From Crossiella sp. S99.2 (GTDB lineage: Bacteria > Actinomycetota > Actinomycetes > Mycobacteriales > Pseudonocardiaceae), in the NCBI RefSeq assembly GCF_023094165.1, contig NZ_JALMDK010000006.1, forward strand, positions 558,001 to 622,000: DNA of 64,000 nt. Direction: 5' to 3'. The notes under the pieces were generated by a model. The model made no database searches. It was not told where the DNA came from and saw nothing but the letters and a program-made list of their open reading frames with translations. This document shows, one piece after another, positions 7,613 through 16,627 of this stretch. Made by a program: the position numbers and the translations under genes. Every line of letters starts with the position of its first letter. Position 1 is the first letter of the stretch.

Positions 7613-9730
7613 ATGGCTGACCACGCGACGTTCGCCAGTGCCTGGACCGCACAGGTCTACGGCACCAGCTTCGTCTCGCTGTCCCGGCCGGAGACCGAGC
7701 GCTTCCTGCTCGGCCTGACCGGCAGGCTGGTCACCGCCCTCACCACCGACCCGTTCAGCGCGGTGCCCGCCGCGCAGGTCGCCGAAGACCTGGTCGCTGC
7801 GCACTACACCGGACCCACCGTGCTGGACCGGACCCTGCGCCTGGTCGGCGACCACTTACTGTCCACAGTGGACTTACCGGCGAACGGCGAGCTGCCCAGC
7901 CGGGTGGTGGCGCTGATGGCCGCGCTGGCCGCCGGGTACGCCGATGCCTTGCGCGAGCGCACTTTCGACGAGCAGGAGACGATCAAACGGGCCGTGCTGC
8001 GGGCCCGCGACGACGCGGAGAGCGCGCTGCGCGCCAGCGACGCCCGGTTCCGGGCGATGTTCTCGGTGTCCCCCATCGGCATCGCGATCACCGGCCTGGA
8101 CGGGCGGATCGTGGAGGCCAACAGCGCGCTGCAGGAGATCCTGCGCAGCTCGGCCTCGGCGTTGTCCGGCTGCACCCTGGTCGAGCTGGTGCACCCCGAC
8201 GACGCCGCCGCGCTGACCCGGTGCGAGGCCGAGCTGGACACCGGCGAGGTCGAGCTGTACCGCACCGAGAAGCGTTTCCTGCTGCCCGACGGCGACCTGG
8301 TGTGGACCTACGTCTCGGTGGCGCTGATCCACGACAGCCGGGGCGCGCCCGCCTACCGGATGGCCATGGTCGAGGACATCTCCCAGCGCCACCTGCTCTA
8401 CGAACAACTGCGCCGCCAGACCCTGCACGACCAGCTCACCGGCCTGCCCAACCGGGCCAGGTTCACCGCCGCGGTGGACGGCCTGCTCGGCCAGGCCGGA
8501 CCGAACGCGCGGGTGGCGCTGTGCCTGTTCGACCTGGACGGGTTCCGGGTGGTCAACGGCGGGCTCGGGCCGGTGGTCGGCGATGAGGTGCTCAAGGAGG
8601 TGGGCGCCCGGATCCGGGACACCGTGGCCGCGGAGCCGGGCGCGCTGGCCGCCTACCTGGGCGGGGACCGGTTCGCGGTGCTGCTGCCCCGCTGCGGCAG
8701 CGTGCAGGCCGCGGTGACCGCCACCGAGCGGGTGCTGGCCGCCATCGGCGAGCCGATCCAGGTCGTCGGGCACCGGCTGACCGTCTCGGCCAGCGCCGGT
8801 GTGGTGGAACGCGCCGCCCCCGGGGTGCGCACCCCGGACCTGTTACGCGATGCCGACATCACCCTGCACTGGGCCAAAACCGACGGCCGCGGCCAGTGGA
8901 CCCTCTTCGACACCGACCGGGCCAAACGGGAGCGGATCCGCTACGAGATGGCCACCACCATCGCGCTGGCCATGGACAACGAGGAGTTCTACCTGGAGTA
9001 CCAGCCGGTGGTGCGGCTGCGGGACGGCCTGGTGCGCGGAGTGGAGGCGCTGCTGCGCTGGGACCACCCCGAGCTGGGCGTGCTGGTCCAGGACGATTTC
9101 TGCGAGCTGGCCGAGGACATCGGGCTGATCGTGCGGCTGGGCAAGTGGGTGCTGCGACTGGCCTGCGCCCAGGCCGCGACCTGGTCGGCCGAACTGGGCG
9201 AGCGGGCGCCCGCGGTGAGCGTGAACCTGTGCCCGCGTCAGCTCCGCGACGCCGATCTGGTGCGCGATGTGCAAACGATCCTGCGGGAGACCGGGCTGCC
9301 GCCGCAGCGGCTGTGGCTGGAGGTCCCGGAAAGCGCAGTCCCGGTGGAAGCCACCGAGGCCATCGAGACCCTGACCATCCTGGCCGAGATGGGCGTGGAG
9401 ATCCTCCTGGATCGCTTCGGCAAGGACCCGGCCGATCCGGCGCACCTGCGGAACCTGCCGCTGCACGCGGTGAAGGTGTACCGGATGCCGCTGGCCGGAC
9501 TCGGCGGCACCGGCGCCGACCCCGCCAGGGAACGGATGGTCTCGGACCTGATCGCGCTGGCGCACGTGCTGGAGCTGCCGGTGATCGTGGAGCACGTGGC
9601 CGACGCGGACCAGGCCCAGCGGCTCACCGAACTGGGCTGCGACGCCGGTCAGGGGCCTTACTTCGGCGTCGCGGGCACGCCGGAGGACGCGCGGGCGCTG
9701 CTGTCCGGGCACTCCCCCAGCCGAGGTTGA
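7613..9730 (+). CDS. PAS-GGDEF-EAL protein with degenerate catalytic motifs
   Basis: A 705-residue soluble protein: a helical N-terminus (1-140), a PAS domain (~143-260), a GGDEF domain (~275-430) and an EAL domain (~450-700). The GGDEF signature reads GGDRF (~349). In the EAL half the EAL triplet (GVEALLRW, ~476), the VNLCPRQ Asn, an E in LEVPES and the GCDAGQ Gln are present. However, the usual DDFG reads DRFG (~600) and the Lys-x-Asp strand reads KVYRM, so two metal-binding acidic residues are missing. The family either makes or degrades cyclic di-GMP; these changes suggest a sensor or effector instead. It is probably cotranscribed with the three methyltransferases. Confidence 0.88.
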   Translation: MADHATFASAWTAQVYGTSFVSLSRPETERFLLGLTGRLVTALTTDPFSAVPAAQVAEDLVAAHYTGPTVLDRTLRLVGDHLLSTVDLPANGELPSRVVALMAALAAGYADALRERTFDEQETIKRAVLRARDDAESALRASDARFRAMFSVSPIGIAITGLDGRIVEANSALQEILRSSASALSGCTLVELVHPDDAAALTRCEAELDTGEVELYRTEKRFLLPDGDLVWTYVSVALIHDSRGAPAYRMAMVEDISQRHLLYEQLRRQTLHDQLTGLPNRARFTAAVDGLLGQAGPNARVALCLFDLDGFRVVNGGLGPVVGDEVLKEVGARIRDTVAAEPGALAAYLGGDRFAVLLPRCGSVQAAVTATERVLAAIGEPIQVVGHRLTVSASAGVVERAAPGVRTPDLLRDADITLHWAKTDGRGQWTLFDTDRAKRERIRYEMATTIALAMDNEEFYLEYQPVVRLRDGLVRGVEALLRWDHPELGVLVQDDFCELAEDIGLIVRLGKWVLRLACAQAATWSAELGERAPAVSVNLCPRQLRDADLVRDVQTILRETGLPPQRLWLEVPESAVPVEATEAIETLTILAEMGVEILLDRFGKDPADPAHLRNLPLHAVKVYRMPLAGLGGTGADPARERMVSDLIALAHVLELPVIVEHVADADQAQRLTELGCDAGQGPYFGVAGTPEDARALLSGHSPSRG

Positions 9731-9890
9731 GTAGTTCCCCGCTGTGCCGGGGGCCCGGTCTCGACGAGTATTTCCGGCAGACGGCGCGCCCGGGTAGCAG
9801 GGGGAGGGCGATTGCCAGGGGGACCCGGCGAGGGGGATCTTGCCGGGCTGGTTCGGGGTGATCGAACCGGGCGCGTCGTCTATGGGGCCG

Positions 9891-10781
9891 TCAGCCGGCG
9901 AGCAGGGGTTCGCCGACGAGATCCAGTGCCACCCGCACGAAGCGGGCGATCCACGGCGAGCGTGAGCCGGCCGGCCAGGCGATCACCGTCCGGTACGGGC
10001 TGGCGTCGCGGACCGGCCGGTAGACGATGTCCGAGCGCGGGTTGAGCCTGGCCAGCGTGCTCGGCACCAGTCCGACCGCCTGGCCGAGCGCGATGATCTC
10101 CAGCAGCTGCGAGCTGTCCCGCACCTCGGGGCCATCCGGCAGATCATGATCACGACCCGCCCAGTAGGCCCGCTCGGCCAGGTCCGCGCCCGGCCACCGC
10201 GGCATCGGCTGACCGATCAGATCGGCGCACTCCAGCGCCACCCGGCCGGCCAGCTCGTGCCCGGCCGGCAGCGCGGCCACCCGCGGTTCGCACAGCAGCG
10301 GCGCCACATCGAACCCGGCGTGCTCGGCCGGGGAGCCGATCAGGGCCAGGTCGACGCGGCCGTCCCGGAGCATCGGCGACTGCTCCCCGTACCCGCTGAC
10401 CAGCACCTCCACCCGCTCCTGCGCCGACTGCGCGGCGTAGGCGGCCACGATCCGGCGGAGCAGGTCGGTGGCCACGCCCGCCTTCGCGGTGACCACCACC
10501 GTCGGCGTGACCGCGCCGGAGCGCCGGGTGCGGTGCACCGCGGCCGACAGCGCGTCGAAGACCCGCCCGGACTCGGTGACCAGGGCGTGCCCCGCGGCGG
10601 TCAGCTCCACCCGGCGGGTGTCCCGGAGGAACAGCGGCACGCCGAGGCGGCGTTCCAGCTGGCGGATCGCCCTGGACAGCGCGGGCTGCGCGATGCCCAG
10701 CCCGGCCGCCGCCCGGGAGAAGTTCAGCTCCTGCGCGACCGCCCGGAAGTAGCGCAGTTCCCGCACCTCCACCTCACTCAT
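9891..10781 (-). CDS. LysR-family transcriptional regulator
   Basis: A 296-residue regulator with a classic LysR helix-turn-helix at residues 7-65 (LRYFRAVAQELNFSRAAAGL, then AQPALSRAIRQLERRLGVPL) and a substrate-binding-like C-terminal domain from about residue 90. The start at ATG 10781 gives the usual short N-terminal extension. It is divergent from the SDR gene with about 70 bases between, the normal arrangement for a LysR activator and its target, so it most likely controls the SDR and SnoaL-like genes. Effector unknown. Confidence 0.9.
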   Translation of the reverse strand: MSEVEVRELRYFRAVAQELNFSRAAAGLGIAQPALSRAIRQLERRLGVPLFLRDTRRVELTAAGHALVTESGRVFDALSAAVHRTRRSGAVTPTVVVTAKAGVATDLLRRIVAAYAAQSAQERVEVLVSGYGEQSPMLRDGRVDLALIGSPAEHAGFDVAPLLCEPRVAALPAGHELAGRVALECADLIGQPMPRWPGADLAERAYWAGRDHDLPDGPEVRDSSQLLEIIALGQAVGLVPSTLARLNPRSDIVYRPVRDASPYRTVIAWPAGSRSPWIARFVRVALDLVGEPLLAG

Positions 10782-10850
10782 GCCGCCAGGGTATAAGCAC
10801 AGACCAAACCGGTCTTTCCGGAATCGGGTGGGCGCTGCTGAAGTGGGGGC

Positions 10851-11579
10851 GTGGACAACGAGGTGGCGCTGGTGACCGGCGCCAACAAAGGCATTGGCAA
10901 GGAGATCGCGCGGGGCCTGGCCGCCGCGGGACTGACCGTGTACCTGGGCGCCCGTGATCTTGGACGTGGCGAACAGGCGGCCCGGGAGCTGGGCGGCGAC
11001 GTCCGGGTGCTCCAGCTGGAGGTGACCGACGAGGCCGGGGTGCGGGCCGCGGTGGACCGGATCGAGGCCGAGACCGGCCGACTGGACGTGCTGGTCAACA
11101 ACGCGGGTGTGGCCCTGGATTGGGGCGCCGGACCGGATCTGGCCACCGCCGAGGCACTCCGGCAGACCTTCGAGGTCAACGTGTTCGGCGTGGTCGCGGT
11201 GACCAGGGCCTGCCTGGGACTGCTGCGCCGGGCCCCGGTCGGGCGGGTGGTCAACGTGTCCAGCCCACTGGGCTCACTGGGCCTGCTCAGCGATCCGGAC
11301 CATCCGATCGCGCAGCGGCACCTGCTCGCCTACAGCTCGGCCAAGGCCGCGCTGAACGCGATCACCCTGCTGCACGCCAACGCGTTGCGCCCGGACGGCG
11401 TGCTGGTCAACGCGGCCAGCCCCGGCCTGGTGGCCACCGATCTCAACATCGATTCCCCGTTCCCCCGCGGCGAGCGGACCCCGGCCGAGAGCGCCGAGGT
11501 GCCGCTGCGGCTGGCGCTGCTCGGCGCGGACGGCCCGACCGGGCAGTTCTGGGGCGAGCAGGGACCCATTCCGTGGTGA
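10851..11579 (+). CDS. Short-chain dehydrogenase/reductase
   Basis: A 242-residue classical SDR, similar to carbonyl reductases. It has the cofactor motif TGANKGIG (9-16), the NNAG motif, the catalytic Ser in NVSSPLGSLG and the YSSAK active-site Tyr/Lys pair. GTG 10851 is the only start that keeps the Rossmann strand intact. An Arg rather than Asp at the end of the second strand (GARD) suggests NADPH, a weak inference. It lies 14 bases upstream of the SnoaL-like gene and divergent from LysR. Confidence 0.9.
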   Translation: MDNEVALVTGANKGIGKEIARGLAAAGLTVYLGARDLGRGEQAARELGGDVRVLQLEVTDEAGVRAAVDRIEAETGRLDVLVNNAGVALDWGAGPDLATAEALRQTFEVNVFGVVAVTRACLGLLRRAPVGRVVNVSSPLGSLGLLSDPDHPIAQRHLLAYSSAKAALNAITLLHANALRPDGVLVNAASPGLVATDLNIDSPFPRGERTPAESAEVPLRLALLGADGPTGQFWGEQGPIPW

Positions 11580-11593
11580 CCGGAGCAGGAGAC

Positions 11594-11971
11594 ATGAGCG
11601 AAACGCACAAACAGACCGTCCAGGACTTCCTCAACCTGGTCTTCAACGACAAGGACCCTGCGGCGGCCTTCGCCCGCTACGTGCACCCGGACTACGTCCA
11701 GCACAACCCGCACGCCCCGGACGGGGCCGCGGCCTCGGCGAGCTTCCTGGGCGGCTTCCTCGCGCGGTTCCCGGAGCTGCGGCTGGAGATCAAACGGGTC
11801 TTCGCCGACGGGGACCACGTGATCACGCACGGGCATATGAAGCTGACGCCGGAGAACCAGGGGTCGGCGATCATGGACATCGTGCGGCTGCGCGACGGGC
11901 GGATCGCCGAGCACTGGGACGTGGCCCAGGAGGTGCCCGAGTCGCCCGCGAACGGCAACACCATGTTCTAG
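11594..11971 (+). CDS. SnoaL-like / NTF2-fold protein
   Basis: A 125-residue protein of the SnoaL-like polyketide cyclase / NTF2 fold. Recognisable elements are FARYVHPDYVQHNPHAPDG (with the conserved HNP) and the later DIVRLRDGRIAEHWDVAQ strand. Such proteins act as cyclases, isomerases or ligand carriers, often near an SDR. ATG 11594 has AGGAGA immediately upstream, and the gene follows the SDR closely, so they are probably expressed together under the LysR protein. The substrate is unknown. Confidence 0.85.
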   Translation: MSETHKQTVQDFLNLVFNDKDPAAAFARYVHPDYVQHNPHAPDGAAASASFLGGFLARFPELRLEIKRVFADGDHVITHGHMKLTPENQGSAIMDIVRLRDGRIAEHWDVAQEVPESPANGNTMF

Positions 11972-11989
11972 GTCCTAAGCTGGGCACTC

Positions 11990-13078
11990 GTGCTCTACCG
12001 ACTGCTCTTCACCCTGGTACTGCGGCGACTCGACGCCGAACAGGCGCACCACCTCAGCTTCCGCGCGTTGCGGCTGCTGGCCGCGATTCCCGGGGTGCTG
12101 CCGCTGATGCGCAGACTGTTCGCCCCGCGTGATCCGGCGCTGCGCACCAGGGTGCTCGGCCTGGACCTGCCAGGGCCGCTCGGACTGGCCGCCGGGTTCG
12201 ACAAGGACGCCACCGCGCCGGACGCGCTGGCCGCGCTGGGTTTCGGGTTCGTCGAGATCGGCACGCTCACCGCGCAGGCCCAGCCGGGCAACCCGAAGCC
12301 GCGGTTGTTCCGGCTGCTCGCCGACCGGGCCATCGTGAACCGGATGGGCTTCAACAACGGCGGTTCGGCCGCGGCGGCCCAGCGGCTGCGGGCCCGGCGC
12401 GGGCAGCCCGCCGTGGTCGGGGTGAACATCGGCAAGACCAAGACCACCCCCGAGGCCGAGGCCGTCGGCGACTACGTGACCAGCGCGAAGCTGCTGGCCG
12501 GAGTCGCCGACTACTTCGTGGTCAACGTCAGCTCGCCGAACACCCCCGGCCTGCGCAACCTCCAGGCAGTCGACCAGCTCCGGCCGCTGCTCACCGGCGT
12601 GCGGGCGGCACTGGACGAGGCGAGCAGCCGCCGGGTGCCGCTGCTGGTCAAGATCGCGCCGGACCTCTCCGACGAGGACGTGGACGCCGTCGCCGACCTG
12701 GCCCTGGAGCTGGGCCTGGACGGGATCATCGCCACCAACACCACCATCGGCCGGGACGGCCTGGCCACCTCGGCCGCCGAGGTCGAGGCGGCCGGGGCGG
12801 GCGGGCTCTCCGGCGCGCCGCTGAAGGACCGGTCGCTGGTGGTGCTGCGCAGGCTGCGCGCCCGGGTGGGCGATCGGCTGGTGCTGGTGGCGGTCGGCGG
12901 CATCGAGTCGGCCGAGGACGTGTGGCAGCGACTGCGCGCGGGTGCGAGTCTGGTGCAGGGCTACACCGGGCTGATCTACGGCGGCCCGCTGTGGCCGCGG
13001 CGGATCCACCGCGACCTGTCCAGGAGGCTTCGTGCCAGCGGATATGACTCCCTCGACCAGGTGGTTGCGGCCGACTGA
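11990..13078 (+). CDS. pyrD: Quinone-dependent dihydroorotate dehydrogenase
   Basis: A 362-residue class 2 dihydroorotate dehydrogenase, which oxidises dihydroorotate to orotate in pyrimidine synthesis and passes electrons through FMN to membrane quinone. The N-terminal helical extension (1-40) is the membrane/quinone tunnel that marks class 2. AAGFDKDATAPD, NRMGFNNGG, the catalytic-Ser segment VNVSSPNTPGLRNLQ and the C-terminal FMN phosphate site (VGGIESAED, GASLVQGYTGLIYGGP) are all present. Start GTG 11990 has no strong ribosome site. Its placement away from other pyr genes is common in actinobacteria. Confidence 0.96.
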   Translation: MLYRLLFTLVLRRLDAEQAHHLSFRALRLLAAIPGVLPLMRRLFAPRDPALRTRVLGLDLPGPLGLAAGFDKDATAPDALAALGFGFVEIGTLTAQAQPGNPKPRLFRLLADRAIVNRMGFNNGGSAAAAQRLRARRGQPAVVGVNIGKTKTTPEAEAVGDYVTSAKLLAGVADYFVVNVSSPNTPGLRNLQAVDQLRPLLTGVRAALDEASSRRVPLLVKIAPDLSDEDVDAVADLALELGLDGIIATNTTIGRDGLATSAAEVEAAGAGGLSGAPLKDRSLVVLRRLRARVGDRLVLVAVGGIESAEDVWQRLRAGASLVQGYTGLIYGGPLWPRRIHRDLSRRLRASGYDSLDQVVAAD

Positions 13079-13126
13079 CCCGGTCAGCGGTTTACAAGGT
13101 CGGGCCGGTTCTTGAAAATCACTGGC

Positions 13127-14683
13127 ATGCTTCGCCTCCTGCGCATGCTCGTGTGCCTGCTGCTGGTGGCGCCGCTGCTGGCCTCCGGTCCGGCGGGCGC
13201 GACCGCCCCGGCCGCCTGCCCGGAACCGGCCCAGCCCAAGCGGCAGCTGCGCGGGCTGTGGATCGCCAGCGTGTCCAACATCAACTGGCCGTCCCGGGCC
13301 GGGCTGCCGGTGGCCCAGCAGCAGGATGAGTACCGGCGGCTGCTGGACCGGGCCAAGGCCCTGCGGTTCAACGCGGTGTTCATGCAGATCCGCCCGGCCT
13401 CGGACGCGTTCTACCCGTCCACTCGCGAACCGTGGTCGCAGTTCCTGACCGGCACCCAGGGCCAGGATCCCGGCTATGACCCGCTGGCCTTCCTGATCGC
13501 CGAGGCACGGGCCCGGAACCTGGAGTTCCACGGCTGGTTCAACCCGTACCGGGCCAGCATCCAGCCGGACCCGGCCCGGCTGGCGCCCAATCACCCGGCG
13601 CGGGTGCACCCGGACTGGGTGACCCGCTACGGCAACCAGCTCGTCTACAACCCCGGCGTGCCCGCGGTGCGCACACACGTCCGGGAGGTGCTCGCCGACG
13701 TGCTCGGCCGCTACGACCTGGACGGCGTGCACTTCGACGACTACTTCTACCCGTACCCGATCGCCGGGCAGGAGTTCCCGGACGAGGCGACCTACCGCGA
13801 GCACGGGGCCGGGTTCCCGGTGAAGGCGGACTGGCGGCGGGACAACGTGAACAAGCTGATCCGCGAGGTCGGCGAACTGATCGGCGCGAGCCACCCGCAC
13901 GTGGCCTTCGGGGTCAGCCCGTTCGGGGTGTGGCGGGACAAGCGCACCGACCCGACCGGGTCGGAGACCACCGCCGGGGTGCACAACTACGACGATCTCT
14001 ACGCCGACACCCGGACCTGGATCCGCAACGCCTGGATCGACTACGTGGCCCCGCAGGTGTACTGGAGCATCGGCTACCCGCCCGCGGCCTACGACAAGCT
14101 GATTCCCTGGTGGGCCAAGGAGGTCGAGGGCACCGGGGTGTCCCTCTACATCGGACAGGGCGCCTACAAGATCGGCACCACCAACCCGGCGGCCTGGGCC
14201 GACCCGGAGGAGATGCCGAAACACCTGGCGTTCAACAAGAACCACCCCGCGGTCGGCGGCGACATCTACTACAACATCAACAGCGTGTTCGCGAACCCGT
14301 TGGGCATCGCCGACCGCCTGCGCAACGACCAGCAGCGCTACCCCGCCCTGGTCCCGATCCGCCGCACCATCCCCGGCACCCCGCCGGGCGCGCCGATCGC
14401 CTTGCGCGCCACGGTGAATCCGGGTGGCGGCTACCAGCTGACCTGGCAGCCGAGCACGGCCGCGGCCGCGTACGCGGTGTACCGGCTGCCCGGCCACCAG
14501 TCCGTCACCGACTGCTCCACCGTCGACCCGGCCACCCTGCTGGGCACCACCCGCGGCCTGTCGCTGCTCGACGCGAGCGCGCCGCTGGACCGCCGGTTCA
14601 CCTACCTGGTCACCGCGCTGGACCGCACCCACCGGGAAAGCACGCCGCGCCCCGTGTGGGTGCCCGCCTTCTGGGAGTTCTGA
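13127..14683 (+). CDS. Secreted GH10-like glycoside hydrolase (DUF187/YngK type)
   Basis: About 518 residues: a signal peptide (1-27, LRMLVCLLLVAPLLASG), the glycosyl-hydrolase-like 10 domain (about 38-410) and a fibronectin type III-like domain at the C-terminus (~420-515, QLTWQPSTAAAAYAVYRLPG). Core family features are RGLWIASVSNINWPS, FNAVFMQIRPASDAFYPS, the GWFNPYR strand and YDLDGVHFDDYFYPYP with its acidic residues. The substrate is not established; cell-wall or exopolymer glycans are usual suggestions. ATG 13127 is preferred over an in-frame TTG at 13112. Its TGA overlaps the ATG of the C39-like gene, so the two are translationally coupled. Confidence 0.85.
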   Translation: MLRLLRMLVCLLLVAPLLASGPAGATAPAACPEPAQPKRQLRGLWIASVSNINWPSRAGLPVAQQQDEYRRLLDRAKALRFNAVFMQIRPASDAFYPSTREPWSQFLTGTQGQDPGYDPLAFLIAEARARNLEFHGWFNPYRASIQPDPARLAPNHPARVHPDWVTRYGNQLVYNPGVPAVRTHVREVLADVLGRYDLDGVHFDDYFYPYPIAGQEFPDEATYREHGAGFPVKADWRRDNVNKLIREVGELIGASHPHVAFGVSPFGVWRDKRTDPTGSETTAGVHNYDDLYADTRTWIRNAWIDYVAPQVYWSIGYPPAAYDKLIPWWAKEVEGTGVSLYIGQGAYKIGTTNPAAWADPEEMPKHLAFNKNHPAVGGDIYYNINSVFANPLGIADRLRNDQQRYPALVPIRRTIPGTPPGAPIALRATVNPGGGYQLTWQPSTAAAAYAVYRLPGHQSVTDCSTVDPATLLGTTRGLSLLDASAPLDRRFTYLVTALDRTHRESTPRPVWVPAFWEF

Positions 14684-15942
14684 TGCGCCGTCTGCTCGTC
14701 ACCCTGCTGGCCGCGTTATGCGCTGTGCTCGCGGCCCCCGCCACGGCCAACGCCGGAAAGTCCACCATGATCGACTTCCACACCTGGCAATCCGTCCACG
14801 ACTTCCACCAGGGCGCCAACGAGGGCACCGCCCCCACCCCGGCCGGCCTGACCCTGGCCCGCCCCGCCGGAACCAGTAGCTACGCGGATCCGCACACCGG
14901 CAAGACCCGCGACTACGAGTACGCCCGCTGGACCTCGTCCCGCCGCACGGTGTCCTTCCCCGCCACCGAACTGGTGACATCCTGGAACGCCACCACCCCC
15001 GCCGACACCTGGCTGCAGGTCGAACTGCGCGGCCGCGGCGGCGGGTCCACTGTGGACAGCAAGTGGTACGTGATGGGCCGGTGGGCCTCGGCGGACTCCC
15101 TGATCAAACGAACCACGGTGCCAAACCAGGGCGACGCCAACGGTTTCGTCGACGTCGACACCTTCAAAGCGGCCAAACCCTGGACCTCCTACCAACTCCG
15201 GGTCACCCTGTACCGCGTCCCCGGCAGCACCGCGACCCCGAAGCTGACCATGGCCGGCGCGATGGCCTCAGCCATCCCCGACCGCTTCATCGTGCCCACC
15301 AGCGGCCCCGGCGGCGCCTGGGGCATGGAACTCCCAGTCCCCCGCTACTCCCAGAACCTGCACCGCGGCAACTTCCCCGAGTACGGCGGCGGCGGCGAGG
15401 TCTGGTGCAGCCCCACCTCCACCCAGATGGTCCTGGAGTACTGGGGCCGCAAGCCCTCGCCCGACCAGATGTCCTGGATCCCGAAGGGCTACACCGATCC
15501 CACCGTGGCCTACGCCGCCCGCAACAACTACGACTACGACTACGAAGGCACCGGCAACTGGCCGTTCAACACCGCCTACGCCGCCAGCTTCGGCCTCGCC
15601 GGCCACATCACCCGCCTCAGCTCCCTGACCGAGCTGGAACGCTATATCCGCCAGGGCATTCCGGTGATCACCTCACAGTCGTTCCTGGCCTCCGAACTCG
15701 ACGGCGCGGGCTACGGCACCTCCGGCCACATCATGGTGGTGGTCGGCTTCACCCGCACCGGCGACGTAATCGCCAACGACCCAGCCTCACCGAACAACCC
15801 GGCAGTCCGCCACGTCTACAAACGCACCCAATTCGAGAACATCTGGCAACGCACCAAGCGCTACCGAGCCGACGGCTCAGTAGCCACCGGCCCAGGCGGC
15901 ATCGCCTACGTAATCCACCCCCGCTGGCTCCCCCTCCCCTAA
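14683..15942 (+). CDS. Secreted C39-like cysteine peptidase
   Basis: A 419-residue secreted protein. It starts at ATG 14683 inside TGATG with the preceding gene; the frame is open further upstream, but that region belongs to the hydrolase. Signal peptide 1-24 (LLVTLLAALCAVLAAPATA). A beta-rich accessory domain fills about 25-215. The peptidase domain follows: PVPRYSQNLHRG, catalytic Cys in EVWCSPTSTQMVLEYWG, catalytic His in GHIMVVVGF and Asp in VIANDPASP, the C39/papain-like order. Such proteins cleave or bind cell-wall or export-related peptides. It is convergent with the small gene at 16628 across repeat element B. Confidence 0.85.
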   Translation: MRRLLVTLLAALCAVLAAPATANAGKSTMIDFHTWQSVHDFHQGANEGTAPTPAGLTLARPAGTSSYADPHTGKTRDYEYARWTSSRRTVSFPATELVTSWNATTPADTWLQVELRGRGGGSTVDSKWYVMGRWASADSLIKRTTVPNQGDANGFVDVDTFKAAKPWTSYQLRVTLYRVPGSTATPKLTMAGAMASAIPDRFIVPTSGPGGAWGMELPVPRYSQNLHRGNFPEYGGGGEVWCSPTSTQMVLEYWGRKPSPDQMSWIPKGYTDPTVAYAARNNYDYDYEGTGNWPFNTAYAASFGLAGHITRLSSLTELERYIRQGIPVITSQSFLASELDGAGYGTSGHIMVVVGFTRTGDVIANDPASPNNPAVRHVYKRTQFENIWQRTKRYRADGSVATGPGGIAYVIHPRWLPLP

Positions 15943-16129
15943 CCCCAGGACGGCGTGTTGGCCGTTGTCGTACGGCGAGTTGGCCGTTACGGACGCCGAG
16001 TTGGCCGTTATGGACGCCGAGTTGGCCGTTGTTGTACGCCATAGGCAGCTGCGGTCGGGCGAAGCCGAAAACCGGTGGCCGGGCTGGCTTTTCGAGAACT
16101 CCATCCGAGCGGTTCCCCGTCCTTTGATT

Positions 16130-16231
16130 TCTGCCCGTCCGGCGAGGACGCCCTTGATCTTGCTCTTCGCTCGTGCACCTTCAAAAACGAAAGCGAAGAT
16201 CAAAAAAGGATGGCCTCGCCGGCCGGGCAGA
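16130..16231. repeat. Inner hairpin 1 of element B
   Basis: Left arm 16130-16171 and right arm 16192-16231 pair over about 35 of 40 positions. The outer stem is TCTGCCCG with CGGGCAGA, continued by CCGGCGAGG with CCTCGCCGG; the inner stem is TTCGCT with AGCGAA. The loop of about 20 bases is AT-rich. Nothing coding is visible here. Confidence 0.8.
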
Positions 16232-16317
16232 CCACCGGAGGGGTGGGGCAGATCAAGAGCCGGGTCCAGCGGGTTGCGGGGCTGGGCAGGCTGCCGGGGC
16301 CGGATCCAGCGTGGCTC

Positions 16318-16483
16318 CGAGGGCTCGCGTGTTCTCCGCACGACCTTCCGCCAGCCAACCACACCTCACCGAGCGGCCCCGGTCTCGTTGGGTGGGATTG
16401 GCGGCGGATTGTGTTGCAGGGGCCACTCGGCGAGGTGTGGTCTGCATGCTCCAGGCCGTACGGAGAAGACACGAGAGCCCTCG
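16318..16483. repeat. Inner hairpin 2 of element B (two-stage stem)
   Basis: Outer stem: 16318-16342 (CGAGGGCTC...TCTCCGCACG) against 16457-16483 (CGTACGGAGA...GAGCCCTCG). Inner stem: 16358-16380 against 16419-16441, 21 of 23 positions paired (ACCACACCTC...GGCCCC). The mismatches are mostly transitions. About 38 bases remain as the terminal loop. Confidence 0.8.
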
Positions 16484-16627
16484 TCGTGGGGTTTTCACCC
16501 CACCCCCGCCCCACAACGGCCAACTCGGCGTCCATAACAGCCAACTCGGCGTCCATAACGGCCAACTCGGCGTACGACAACGGCCAACACTCGCGGAGAG
16601 GTGAGGCTCTCCGCGAGGGTTCGCGGG

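Larger units (their letters stand above)
15955..16590. repeat. Repeat element B: nested inverted-repeat structure
   Basis: The 685 bases between the C39-like gene and the small protein gene hold no convincing gene but a highly ordered structure. Outer arms 15955-16032 and 16513-16590 (78 bases each) are inverted repeats differing at three positions. Each is made of four 21-22 bp units of the form GAGTTGGCCGTTATGGACGCC. Inside are two further large hairpins (16130-16231 and 16318-16483). Outer arms are the same unit family as elements A, C and D. Possible roles are a bidirectional terminator, a structured RNA, or a miniature mobile element; the sequence alone does not decide. Confidence 0.88.

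Noticed and set aside
7613..9730. Calling this protein an active diguanylate cyclase/phosphodiesterase
   Set aside because: Key metal-binding residues in both domains are changed, so only the fold is asserted.
15955..16590. Insertion sequence bounded by the inverted arms
   Set aside because: No transposase frame between the arms and no visible target-site duplication; at most a miniature element.
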